From Elephas maximus indicus (taxonomy: Eukaryota; Chordata; Mammalia; Proboscidea; Elephantidae): a DNA stretch of 64,000 nucleotides. A program made the position numbers and the translations under genes. The notes under the pieces were generated by a model. The model was not told where the DNA came from, did not search any database, and was given only the letters and a program-made list of their open reading frames with translations. The stretch is from assembly GCF_024166365.1 (NCBI RefSeq), contig NC_064843.1:57932532-57996531 (forward strand), given 5' to 3'. Every line of letters starts with the position of its first letter. Position 1 is the first letter of the stretch. Below, piece after piece: positions 25,180-36,803 of the stretch.

Positions 25180-25325
25180 GTATCTATGCTATCTAATCCA
25201 ACAACTGTGGCTATTGAGCACTGAAAATGTGACTATGACACAAGGGGCTAAAGTTTTCTTTAATTTAATTTTAATTAATTTAAACAGCCACATGAGACTA
25301 ATGGGTTGGAAGGCTCTGCTGTAAG
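25180..25325. repeat. Ancient DNA-transposon-like fragment
   Basis: 'ctatctaatccaacaactgt' ... 'ggctattgagcactgaaaat' ... 'cagccacatgagactaatgg' resembles a common mammalian non-autonomous DNA element. A related piece lies at 31030-31210. Confidence 0.5.
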
Positions 25326-25712
25326 GCACACCTTAGCAGGAGGGATACTAAATAGTGCAAACAGAATGGGAAGTGCAAATTTAGGAACATCAGCTCAGTG
25401 AAGGAGTGTCAAGAAGTGGAGACTGCTGGAGAGTGTGGCCAGCCCACTTCACGGCCTTATCCTTCCCCTGAAGACCCTCTTGCTTTGGCTCCCTCCACCT
25501 CCTCACCCGCCTCCACTGCTCACTCCCCACATGCAGACAGCGGGATGCCCCAGCCCCTACAGCCCAGAAGGCTTTCTCAGGGCGGCCCTATCAGAATGCA
25601 GGGAGTCCTTGAAGCTACCACCTACTAGGAACTGTGCCCCGTAGTCCCAGGACCAGGACTCTGTCTGTCATCTCATTAACTCACAGGAGGCTGGCATCAC
25701 TAGTCTGTTTTT

Positions 25713-25925
25713 TTGGTTTTTTACTGGTTGCCTTCCAGTGGATTCAGACTCATGGGAGCCCTGCATGTGTCAGAGTGGAACTGTGCTCCGTGAGGTTTTC
25801 AATGGCTCATGGTTTGAAAGTAGATTGCCAGGCCTTTCTTCCAAGGCGCCTTGGGATGAACTCCAACCTCCAAACTTGTGGGGAGCAGCCAAGCACATTA
25901 AACATTTGCATCACCCAGGGACTCA
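25713..25925 (-). mobile_element. AfroSINE (long type)
   Basis: Tail 'gattcagactcatgggagcc', middle 'gattgccaggcctttcttcc', head 'tgcatcacccagggactc', all in reverse orientation. Confidence 0.88.
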
Positions 25926-28106
25926 TTGTAGAGAGAAAATGGAGGCTCAGAAAGTTAAAGACTCTCGTTCATAGAACCAGCCACTCCAACCTCCTCTTCA
26001 CTCTACAAGGCCCTGGGGCCTGGAACTGCAGTCCCTTCTTGCAAAGAGGGAAAGGCCTACAAAGAGGGGCTTCCAGGGACTTGCAAAGAGGGAACGGTGT
26101 CCGGCATCTGTGCATTTACAGCTGCCAGGCCGGCAGGAGGCAGGGCCGCAAGGACCTCACACGCAGAGCCTGGAGCCGCATCTACAGCCAGTTGCACATC
26201 AGCTAATTCGCAAGTAACAAAAAGGTGGCATCACGGCAGCATGAAGGGACCACTCAGCTGGGAATGTGCTGGGGCCCCCTGAGTCACGGTGCCTGTTAAC
26301 ATAAGCCCTTGTCTTCCGAGGTTACACTGGACGAGAAGGACGGAGAATCCGTGTGTTTGTGAGAGGAGGACACGGGGAGGGAAAGAGAAATGAATGACAG
26401 CTTACTTGTGGAGATGAGTGACAGTTTATTGCTCAGCTACTGAATGCATTTAGCATTCTGTCACAATTCCTATAAATATTGAATTTGGAGCGAGGGGGAA
26501 CGTTGGGAATCTTGTTGATCAAGTCCATCATTTTACGGTCAAGAACTCTGAGGCCCAGAGATGTTACTGTCCCATCATCCCACACCAGCTGACACCAGGA
26601 GCATTATTTTTAACCGAAAGCAACTGGGGAGCCAGCTCGGTGCTAACTCAGCCAGGCCCACGAGGACAGGGCCTTGTCTCCCTTCCTCTCTGCTGTACTG
26701 CTCCACCGCTACCTGCTCCGGTGCTAGGATAGTGCTAAATATTTTCTGAATGAATGGACATTCAGCCAGCACTGGCTGGACACAAGGGAAAGGTCTAAAC
26801 GGTGAGAGTAGGACCAGTGGAGGCCCAGGCTCCATTGGCGGGGCTCCGTGTGCCCTCCAGGGTCCTCTGCTCCCTCGGCCCCCGCCTGCTCTGCGTCACT
26901 CCCCTGCACACCTGCTCTGTTCTCAGGTGCAGGTGCTTCCCTGAGCATGCGCTGGTTGGAGAGCTCAGAGGCTGAGAGGCTGGGGGAGCACCCAGGGCTG
27001 GCTGGGCCATGTAGCAGGGGAGGCCCTTCTCTCCATGGCTCGAGCATCGAGGGACAGAAGCGAGGACAGAACAGCCACGCAGGGCTGCACAGAAACCGCT
27101 TCAGAGGTGGGGCGAGGTTGACTGTCAGGTTTGTGGGTGTCCTCAGCATTAATCTTCCTCGAGATTTGGAAATCAGTTTTCTGAAGAGATTTTATCAAGA
27201 GAGTCAGTGACATCAGATGACCCACCAGTGTGTCGTCCAGGGAAGCTCTGAGGACACAGAGTAACTATCAGTATATTCATGGTGTTTCTTATGAATTTTC
27301 AAGGGATATTTGCTTGATGTGAAAAAGGGGCTAGAGTTTATAGATGTGTTGCATTAAAAAGTATGAATTGCTATTGGGTCATCCTATGTGTTGGAAGAAA
27401 GATGGCGGATGAGATTAGGAAAAAAGAAATAAGAAACATCGTTCTTAGCATTCTAACTATGTTTGTAGCAATCTAAAGCAACATGATTCAATCTAATGAA
27501 AGCCCTCTGTGATTCAATGACACAGTCCCATTACTCCTGCTCTCTGTTTCGAAGGCCTGCTCAATTGCCAGTATCCTCATGGCAACTTCCAGAGCACGGC
27601 AGCCTCCATAGAGCCACATACTGGAACTGCATTTATCGTCAGTTGTATGGGATGTGGGCTGCAATAAAAGCAATCTTTTATTGGTGGACTGGATTCGATA
27701 TTAAGCAAAAAAAAAAAAAAAGTAGTGAAGGGAGCTCGACTAAAAGAGAAGGAAAAAGCTGGCTGTGATCCACTGTGCTCCACGAGCCTACGGAGGGAGC
27801 AGAACAAAGCCAGGCCGGCCCCCTAGGCCGGCAGCGGCCATGTCGCCCCCAAACGTGCTACCTACAGAGTGAACGGCTCAGCACACGCCACCCTCCTCTA
27901 CGCCCCTGAGAACTGTCCATTTACCTCCTTTAGGCGAAACGTATGATTCAATCCTCTGAAATTAAAAATAAATGTTTCAGCCTGGTATGAACTGCACACA
28001 TTCAGATCTGTGCACTTTTTTTAACATAAATCGTACCACGATAAGAAAAATATATATACATATGTGTTCCAGTTCTTAAAAAAATGAAACATATTTCTGT
28101 AGGAGA

Positions 28107-28323
28107 AACCAAAAATGAACCAGTCAAGGCGGTCAAGTTGACGCCAACTGATGGAAACCCAATGTGTGTCAGAGTAGATCTGCGCTCCACAGGATTTCCA
28201 ATGGCTGATTTTTCGGAACTAGGTTGCCAGGCCTTTCTTTTAAGGCACCTCTGGGTGGACTTGAACCACCAACCTTTAGGTTAGCAGCCAAGCCTGTTAA
28301 CCTTTTGCACCACGCGGGGACTC
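28107..28323 (-). mobile_element. AfroSINE (long type)
   Basis: Reverse-oriented copy: 'aatgtgtgtcagagtagatc', 'gccaggcctttcttttaagg', 'ttgcaccacgcggggactc'. Confidence 0.9.
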
Positions 28324-28595
28324 TTTCTGTATGGGAGAGGGGGAAACAAAACCCTGTTAAGAATGCCAGAAGCAGCAAGTGACAGAGAGACAAGGGTGTG
28401 CTTGGCCACCTACCAGCTGTGTGGCTGTGGGCCAGTCACTTCTGAGCTGCTGCTTCTTCCTATGGGAGTTGATGCCCACCTGCCGCCATGACATGGGAAA
28501 AAGCTGACATCGCAGCAACCACCTGCTGAGTGTTCTTACGTGAGGGCCACATAGCAGGCATTGGGCACACAGTAAAGGGGACTGTTACCATTATA

Positions 28596-28757
28596 GGAGC
28601 CCTGGTGGTGCAGTGGTTAAGAACTTGGCTGCTAACCAAAAGGTTAGCAGTTCAGATCCACCAGCCGCTCCTTGGAAACCCTACGGGACAGTTTTACTCT
28701 GTCCTGTAGGGTCGCTATGAGCCAGAATCAACTCGAGAGCCATAGGGTTTTTTCAGG
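28596..28757 (+). mobile_element. AfroSINE (short type)
   Basis: Head 'aggagccctggtggtgcagt', tail 'gtcctgtagggtcgctatga', ending in T/G-rich sequence. Confidence 0.92.
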
Positions 28758-28770
28758 GTTACTATTATAA

Positions 28771-28960
28771 AGAGCCCTCATAGTGCAGTGGTTAAAGTGA
28801 TCGATTGCTAACCAAAAGATCGGTGATTCAAAACCACCAGCAGCTCTGAAAGATGTGGCAGTATGCTTCGGCAGAGATTTATGGAGCTTGGAAACCCTGT
28901 CGGGTCACTGTGAGTCAGAATCGACTCAACGGCAGTGAGTTTGGTTTGGGTTTGGTTGCT
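28771..28960 (+). mobile_element. AfroSINE (variant)
   Basis: Head 'agagccctcatagtgcagtg' and tail 'gggtcactgtgagtcagaat' enclose an unusual middle ('gaaagatgtggcagtatgct'). It sits only about 14 bp after the previous SINE. Confidence 0.88.
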
Positions 28961-29451
28961 TTTATTACTAGCATTGTTCCAACAAAACCATTACAGCTTC
29001 ATAAGTCTTTGTTTTCATCATACGGTTGAGATTCGTAACACAAAAAACATTCCACCAGGCCCTCTGGGAAACGCCTATTTCTAGGCACAAGGCAGCTGAC
29101 CACTTACTTGCAACAACGTGCAATGAGATAAGTTATAAGCCACCCCCAAGTGTCTGACACTGGACTTGGACGCTAGGCTTTGTACATAACCTCTAACCGT
29201 TCGGGAGCAGCTCCTACCCTTCTGGACGTGTGCTTCACTGTCTGCGGTGAATGAAGTCTGGGACTTGGCCTGGGGACTAACACCCCGGGGCTGTTTAAAA
29301 GGTCTCTGCAGAGCTTCCTTTTGTACCACAAGCAAGCATCCTCTACTTTAACCTTCTTATAAATCGACACTTCCTGAGCATCTTTCTTTTTTTCTTTAAA
29401 ATAAGAATGAATTTTACTGCTTCTCTTCCTATAAAAGCTATCTATGGTCAC

Positions 29452-29621
29452 TGTGGCGTAGTGGTTAAGTGCCACAGCTGCTAACCAAAAGGTCAGCATT
29501 TCGAATCCACCAGGTGTTCCTTGGGAAATCTACGGAGCAGTTCTACCCTGTCCCATAGGGACACTATGAGTTGGAATCAACTCAACGGGTTTAGTTTTTT
29601 TTGTTGTTGTTGTTGTTGTTT
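29452..29621 (+). mobile_element. AfroSINE (short type) with target-site duplication
   Basis: Flanked by TATGGTCAC at 29443-29451 and 29622-29630. Internal B box and 'agggacactatgagttggaa' tail, then a (GTT)n end. Confidence 0.92.
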
Positions 29622-30330
29622 TATGGTCACCATAGGAAAATCAGAAAACGCAAATGAGCAAAAAAGGAAGTCAACAAGAAACACCTGACAAATACGGCAC
29701 CTAGGCTTTCCCAGTGCCATGAAGCCTGCTTATCTGTGAGAGGTGTGTCTTCTTTCTTTGCCAAGCTTGCTGCTTCTGGAATTCACATCAGGCTTTTAAC
29801 TTAATTCAAAGTAACTTAAAATTCAGAGGAGAGTCCGAACACAATGTCTCCCTCTCTGGAGGACCAGCTAGTGTGCTCTCAGTGACCAGCTCACCTTGAG
29901 TCCAGGGCCAGCAGGCAGTTCCTCCATGGCATTAACCAACCAGACTCCCACGGGCACCTGGCATGACCTCTGACCTCTCCAAACACCTCAACACCCAAGG
30001 CTTCTAGGACCATGTCTGTGATTCCTAACACAGGTTTGTTTTTTCCCACTCCAGCCTGTCCTTAGCCTTTCCAAGGTGCATGGTGAGACTCAAATCATTA
30101 TTTCAATGTCCTTGTCTCTCCCTCTTGCCCTCTTCCACAAACACACAGGCTTGTTCTCACATCAGACCCTTAGACTGGGCAGTGGGCAGCCTGTGTTCTC
30201 ATTTCCCCACGAGTCCGTAAGCAGCCCTGTCACTGTTGCCATCATGTCACTTCCCTCTGCCTTCGTCTCTATTGCTGCCCTGCTACCCATGGGGCTTCTA
30301 CCATGGAGAAACAGATAAGACAGCTGCTGT

Positions 30331-30535
30331 GGAGTTCCTGGGTGGTGGCAAATGGTTAATGCACTTGACTGCTAACCAAAAGGTTGGAAGTTCAAGTCCA
30401 CTCAGAGGTGCCTTAGAAGAAGGACCAGCAGATCTGCTTCCAAAAAATCAGCTATGGAAAACCCTAGAGCATGGTTCTCCTCTGACACACGTGGGGTCAC
30501 CATGAGTCAGAAATACTTGACAGCAACTGGTTTTT
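30331..30535 (+). mobile_element. AfroSINE (long type)
   Basis: 'gagttcctgggtggtggcaa' head, 'ggtgccttagaagaaggacc' middle, 'ggtcaccatgagtcagaaat' tail. Confidence 0.9.
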
Positions 30536-31029
30536 ATAATACCTAGAATGGTTTTCACTCAGAGTAACAGCCCCTGGTTGCTGTCTGGTGAATTTTCTTC
30601 TTGAGCTTTTCAAGGCAGCCCCGCTTGTAAGATAGGAAAGGTGATCAAACTCAACACAGGACTCAGAGCTGGGCCTCTCTTCCTGCCGCAGCTCCTTCTT
30701 CATTCTCTGTCACCTCAAAGTGTGCTTCTGGGAGCACTCCAAAGCCCCTCAGCCTCAACCATAGAAGAAAAGTTCCATTCAGGACCTTTTCACTTGCCTA
30801 GGAAGAAGGCCTGTGGTAGTCCTTATGGTTCTTGACGTTCCTGAGGCCCCCCAGAGAGACAGCCAGAAAACCTATGTAATAGGATTTACAGTCTCCGTGG
30901 TCGCCCTTCCTAGGGTCTACTAGCCAGGGCGAAGGGAACATCTGTGAGCCAGGAGCCCAGAGATTGTCTGGGTTTTGTTGTTGTCACTGTTCCTGTTGTT
31001 ACCAGATCCAAAATCAACGTCCCACAAGC

Positions 31030-31210
31030 AATTTAGACCTGTGCTGACCAGTACGGAAGCAGCTAGGCACATGTGACTGTTTACTAAAACTAAATAAACA
31101 AAATTAAAAATTCAAGTCCTTATTCACACTAGCCATATTTCAATTCTTAATAGTTACATGTGGCCAGTGGCTATTGTATTAGACGGCACAGATATAGAAT
31201 ACTTCTTTCA
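31030..31210. repeat. Ancient DNA-transposon-like fragment
   Basis: 'gacctgtgctgaccagtacg' ... 'agctaggcacatgtgactgt' ... 'gttacatgtggccagtggct' matches the family noted at 25180-25325. Confidence 0.5.
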
Positions 31211-31287
31211 TCACAGAAAGTTCTACTGGACAGGGATGCTCCAAATATTTATAAACTATTATGTATATGAGTGTGTTTATGTACATA

Positions 31288-31455
31288 GTGGTAAAGTAGA
31301 TGGTCAGCAAAAAAGAGGAAGACCCTCAACAAGCTGGACTGACACAGTGGCCGCAACAATAGGTTCAAACATAACAACGATTGTGAGAGCAGTGTTTCAT
31401 TCTCTCGTACATAGGGTTGCTATGAGTTGGAACCCATCTGACAGCATTAACAACA
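31288..31455 (+). mobile_element. RTE-type LINE, 3' end only
   Basis: 'agaggaagaccctcaacaag' ... 'gacacagtggccgcaacaat' ... 'cgtacatagggttgctatga' is the 3' end of the same RTE family as the minus-strand copies at 51608 and 60280. It precedes the internal piece at 31500, so it is a separate insertion. Confidence 0.8.
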
Positions 31456-31499
31456 ATATACGTATTATATATATGTTCACACATATATATATAATTTTT

Positions 31500-32285
31500 T
31501 TGCTGAAAGATTATCCAAAAGCAGTTGCAGCAGAAGATCAATAGGGAACTGCCAGAAATTAAAGCCTGATTCAGACGACCTGGAACCAGGGATATCATAC
31601 AGATGTCAGATGGATCCTGGCTGAAAGCAGAGAATACCAGAAAGGTGTTTACCTGTGTTTTATTGACTATGCAAAGGCATTTGACTATGTGGATCATAAC
31701 AAATGTGGAAAACACTGTGAAGAATGGGAATTCCAGAACACTTAATTGTGCTCATGAAGAACCTGCACATAGAACAAGAGGCAGTTGTTCAGACAGAACA
31801 AGGGGATACCGCATGGTTTAAAGTCAGGAAAGGTGTTCGTCAGGGTTGTATCTTTCACCATACTTATTCCATCTGTATGCTCACCAAATAATCCAAGAAA
31901 CTGGACTCAATGAAGAAGAACAGGGCATCAGGATTGGAGGAAAACTTATTAACAACCTGCGATAAGCAGATGACACAACCTTGCTTGCTGAAAGTGAAGC
32001 GGACTTGAAGCACTTACTGATGAAGATCAAAGACCACAGCCTTCAGTATGGATTACATCTCAACAAAAAGGAAATAAAAATCCTCACAAGACTAATAACC
32101 AACATCATGATAAACAAAGAAAAGATTGAAATTGTCAAGTATTTCATTTTACTTGGATCCACAATCAACACCCACGGAAGCAGCAGTCAAGAAATCAAAG
32201 GACGCATCTCATGAGGCAAAACTGCTGTAAAAGACCTCTTGAAAGTGTTGAAAAGCTAAAATGTCACTTTGAGGACTAAGGTAAT
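31500..32285 (+). mobile_element. RTE-type LINE, internal reverse transcriptase part
   Basis: A degraded RTE (BovB-like) reverse transcriptase. An ADDTTLLAE active-site block sits near 31968-31994, directly after an in-frame stop (TAA), followed by DLKHLLMKIKDHSLQYGLHL. Several frameshifts. It breaks off at an L1 3' UTR near 32285. Confidence 0.85.
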
Positions 32286-33153
32286 GGTAGCTGGACACTA
32301 TACACTTCTTCTTCTTTCATAGCAATGGGGTCAGTTTCTCATGGAGGCAATTATCCACGCTTTCTCTATCCTCCTCCTATTCCTGGCTCTATTTCCTCTG
32401 TTGCTCCAGGCAAATAGAGACCAATTACCATGGCTTGGATTTGGGCCATTTGCAAGCTTTTAAAACCCCAGGCACTACGCTAAGAACTAGGAGGTAGAAC
32501 AAAAGCACTGAATATGTTTAGGCCAATTAATTGGGATGTCCCATGAAACCATGACCCTAAACCTCCAAACCAAGGAGCCAAATCCCATGAGGTTGTATAC
32601 AAGCACCCTCAGCAGCTACTCTTTTTTTGTTGTCTTGATAGTTATATCTATCACACAACTCTTGCCACTTCAGCTTTTTACAGGTGTACAACTTATTGAC
32701 AGCAATCCAATAATCAACTGTGCAGCCCTAGCCTTGCACACTGTGACTGTTTTCATTACTCTTAACCCGTACTTTCCCCCTCCCTTCCGCCCCTGCTAAC
32801 CACTAATGAACTTTGGTCTCTAAACATTTGAATTGTCTTGTCTTTTTATATAAGTGAGATCATACAACATTTGGCCTTTTGTGATTGGCTTATTTCATTC
32901 AGCATAATGCCTTCAAGCTGTAGCCCTATATCAAGACTTCGTTTCTTCTACTTGCTGAGTAGTATTCCATTGCGTGTATGAACCGCGTTTTGTTTATCCA
33001 TTCATCTGTTGATGGGCTTTTAGGTTGTTTCCATCTTTTGGCTGCCAGGAATAGTGTTGCAATGAACATTGGTGTACAAGTCTCTGAGTCTCTGCTTTAA
33101 AGGCTTTTGGGTATATACCTAGGAGTGGAATTGCTGGGGCATATGGTAGTTCT

Positions 33154-33196
33154 CATAGGGTCGCTATGAGTCGGAATCGACTCAGCGGCACTGGGT
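33154..33196 (+). mobile_element. 43-bp SINE/RTE tail insertion with target-site duplication
   Basis: Only CATAGGGTCGCTATGAGTCG and the following tail bases are inserted in the L1. TATGGTAGTTCT is duplicated exactly at 33142-33153 and 33197-33208. Confidence 0.88.
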
Positions 33197-35738
33197 TATG
33201 GTAGTTCTATTTTTAGTTTTTTGAGGAGCTGTCACACTGTTTTCCAAAATAGTACCATTTTGCATTCCCATCAACAATGAATAAAGCTTCCAGTTCCCCC
33301 ACATCCTCATCAATATTTATTATTTTCTGTTTTTGTTTTATCTTAGCCATCTTAATGGGAGTGAAATGGTATCCCGTTGTGGTTTTGATTTGCATCTCTC
33401 TGATGACTAATGACGTTGGGCATCTTTTCATGTGTCTGGTGCCCATTTGAATGTTCTCTTGGGTGAAATGTCTCTTCAAGTTCCTTACCCATTTTATAGT
33501 TGGGTTATTTGTCTTTTTGTTGTTAAGTTGTCAAAGTTTTATATATATCTTAGTTATCAAATTTTTATTGTATATACGATTTCCAAAGATATTTCTCCCA
33601 GTGGTAGCTTGTCTTTTCACTTTTTGGTAAGGCTTTTTGATGAACAAAAGTTTTTAATTTTTATGAGGTCCCATTTATTTCTTTTGTCTTTTATTGTTTG
33701 TGTTTTGTTATTAGATAATCCTTTGTTAAAAGCCAGGCCAGACAGCCTTGCCGCTGCATTTTCTTCTAATAATTTTATGGTTTTATTTTTCACATTTAGG
33801 TCCTTAATCCATTTTGATTTTTTTTTTTTTTTTTGTGCGTGGTGTGAAATATGGATCCTGTTTTGTTTTTCTGCCTGTGGAAATCCAGTTTTCCCAAAAC
33901 CATTTATTGAAGAGACTCGTCTTTACCCCATCAGATGGACCTAGCACCCTTGTCGAAATTCATTTGACCATAGATGTGTGGGTTTATTTCCAGACTCTTA
34001 ATTCTATCCCATTGGTCTGTGTCTAGTACCAGGTTGTTTTGATTACCGTAGCTGTGCAATATGTTTTAAAATCAGGAAATGTGAGGCCTCCTACTTAGTT
34101 CTACTCTTTCAACATTAATTTAGCTATTCAAGGCCTTTTGCCATTCTATATAAAGCTGAGGATTGGATTTTCCATTTCTGTAAAGTAGGCTGTTGGAATT
34201 TTGATTGGGATTGTGTTGAATTTATAGATCATTTGGGGTAGTACTGACATCTTAACAATACTAAGTCTTTCAACCCAAAAACACAGAACATCTTTCAATT
34301 TATTTAAATGTTCTTTAATCTTTTTCAGCAGTGTTTTATAATTTTCATTGTATAAGTCCTTCGCATCCCTGGTTAGGTTTATTCCTCAGTATTCTCTTAG
34401 ATGCTCTTGTAAATTGAATTGTTCCCCTAATTTCCCTTTCAGGTTTCTCATTGCAGGTTTATAGAAACCCAGCAGATTTATATTTGTTGACTTTGTACCC
34501 TGCAACTTTGCTAAGTTCCTCTATTAGCTCTGGAAGTTTTATTGCAGACTCTGGGATTTTAGGATCATAAAATCAGTGAATAAAGATAATTTTACTTCTC
34601 CAACTTGAATACTTCTTGTCTTATTGCTCTGCCTAGGACTTCTAATACAAGAGACTAGAAGTGGTGAGAGTGGGCACCCTTGTCTTGTTCCTTATTTCAA
34701 GGGGAAAGCTCCGAGTTTTCTCCATTAACTATAACATTGGCTGTTGGCTTTTCGTGTATGTCCTGAATCATATTGAGAATTTTCCCTCTATTCCAGTCTT
34801 CTTGAGGTTTTTCATCAAGAAAGGGTGTTGGATTTTATCAAATGCTCTTTCTGCATCCATAGAGATAACCATGTGGTTCTTTTCTTTTGTTCTATTGATG
34901 TGGTGTATTATCTTGATTGATTTTCTAATGTTGAATAAATTTATTCCTGGAATAAATCCTACTTGGTCATGATGTACGACTCTTTTAACATGCTGTTAGA
35001 TTCTGTTTGCTAGTACTTTGTTGAGGATTTTTGCATCTACCTACATAACAGGTATTGGCTTGTAGTTTTCTTTGGTGTCTTTGGTTTTGGTATCAGGGTT
35101 ATGTTTGCTTCATAGAATGAATTAGGAAGTGCCCCTTCCTTTTCTATCTTTTTAAGAGTTTAAACAGCAGTGGTGTCAGTTCTTCTCTAAATGTTTGGTA
35201 GAATTCCCCAGTAAAGCCATCTGGTCCAGGACTTTTGTTGTTGTTGGAAGGTTTTTGATCATTGATTTGATCTCTTTGCTTGTTATGGGTTTTGATTTCC
35301 TCTTGAGTCTATCCTGGAGTATGATCCATGTGCATGAGAGTAGAATGTATATCGTGGTGTTGGGTGGAGTGTTCTATATGTCCGTTAAGTCTAGTTGATT
35401 TAGAGTGTCATTCAGATCCTCTATTTCCTTGTTGATCTTCTTTCTAGATGTTCGGTCTAATATTGAAAGTGGTGTGCTGAAGTCTGCTATTATTCTAGTG
35501 TTACCTATTTTCCCTTCAATTCTGTCAGTGTTCATGTTATATATTTAGGTGCTCCATTGTTTGGGTGCATATATATTCATGATTGTTAAATCTTCTTGAT
35601 TAATTGATTCTTTCATCACTATTTAATGTCCATCTTTATCTCTTCTGACAGCTTTTGTCCTAAAATCTACTTTGTCTGATATAAAGATCGCCACTCCAGC
35701 TCTCTTTTGTTTATTATTTGCATGGAATATTTTTTCCA

Positions 35739-36227
35739 TGGGTTGAGTTTTGTCCCCCAAAAAATATCTGTTAACTTGGCTAGGTCATGATTCCTAGTAT
35801 TGTATGATTGTCTACCACTTTGTCATCTGATGTGATTTCCCTATGTGTTGTAAATTCTATCACTATGATGTAATGAGATGGATTAGTGGCAGTTATATTG
35901 ATGAGATCTATAAGATTAGATAGCATCTTAAGCCAATCTCTTTTGAGAAATAAAAGAGACATGGGGGATCCATACTGCCAAGAGAGCAGTGCTGGGAGCA
36001 GAGCGAGTCCTTTGGACCCAGGGTTCCTGTGCAGAGAAGCTTCTAGACCAAGGGAAGGTTGATGACAAGGATCTTCCTCCAGAGCCAACAGAGAGAGCAA
36101 GACTTCCCCCAGAGCTAGCACCCTGAATTTGGACTTCTAGCCTACTAGACTGTGAGAGAATAAATTTCTTTGTTAAAGCCATCCACTTGTGGTATTTCTG
36201 TTATAGCAGCACTAGATAACTAAGACA
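35739..36227 (+). mobile_element. MaLR-like solitary LTR (489 bp)
   Basis: Starts TGGGTTGAGTTTTGTCCCCC and ends 'actagataactaagaca', interrupting L1 ORF1/ORF2 sequence. It holds a plus-strand AATAAA near 36160. Same family, opposite orientation, as 20713 and 47178. No coding region. Confidence 0.82.
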
Positions 36228-36755
36228 CCATCCTTTGACTTTCAACCTAATTGTGTGTCTCTTGTAAACAGCTTATAGTAGGACCATGTTTTGTTTTGTT
36301 TTGTTTTGTCTTGTCTTGTTTTTATCCATTCTGCCACTCTCTGCCTTTTGATTGGATCCTTTAGTCCATTTGCATTCACAGTAATTACCAATAAGAACTG
36401 ACTTACTTCTTCCTTTTGTTTTTTTGTATGTCTTAAGCTTTCTTTGTCTTTTACTACTGCTTGCTTTTGTGTTTGTTATTTTATTGTAGTGACTCATTTT
36501 GGTTTCCTTCTCCTTTTCTTTTCTGCATGTTTTTTAGATATTTTCTTAGTGGTTACCATGAACATTGCATTTGACAGCTTGTATTTATAACCTCCCAGGG
36601 TAAGTTGGTACCAACTTAACTTCAATACCATACAGGAAATTCTATACCTATACCATTCCTCCTGCCCTCCTTCCCCATTTTTTGTTGTTGTTATCACTAA
36701 TTTTTTTTTGTTGTTATTATTATGCTATTAATTTTTCGTTGTTGTTATCACTAAT

Positions 36756-36803
36756 CAAAAGGTTGGCAGTTAAAATCTGCCAGGCTGGACTCGATGGTAC
36801 TGG
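36756..36803 (+). mobile_element. 48-bp internally deleted SINE with target-site duplication
   Basis: A B-box-like piece (AAAAGGTTGGCAGTTAAAAT) is joined directly to the tail (GGACTCGATGGTACTGG). GTTATCACTAAT is duplicated exactly at 36744-36755 and 36804-36815. Confidence 0.85.

Noticed and set aside
25634-26206. A 190-codon plus-strand open frame
   Set aside because: Half of it lies in an antisense AfroSINE (25713-25925). The product has no recognisable domain.
26560-27225. Overlapping open frames of 86-141 codons in a GC-rich part of PCSK2 intron 11
   Set aside because: Frames are open on both strands, with low-complexity Ser/Pro/Gly-rich products and no conserved motif or splice-site logic. 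GC content explains them.
27820-27840. A GC-rich near-palindrome (GGCCGGCCCCCTAGGCCGGC) as a regulatory site
   Set aside because: A single short inverted repeat with no supporting context. Chance cannot be ruled out.
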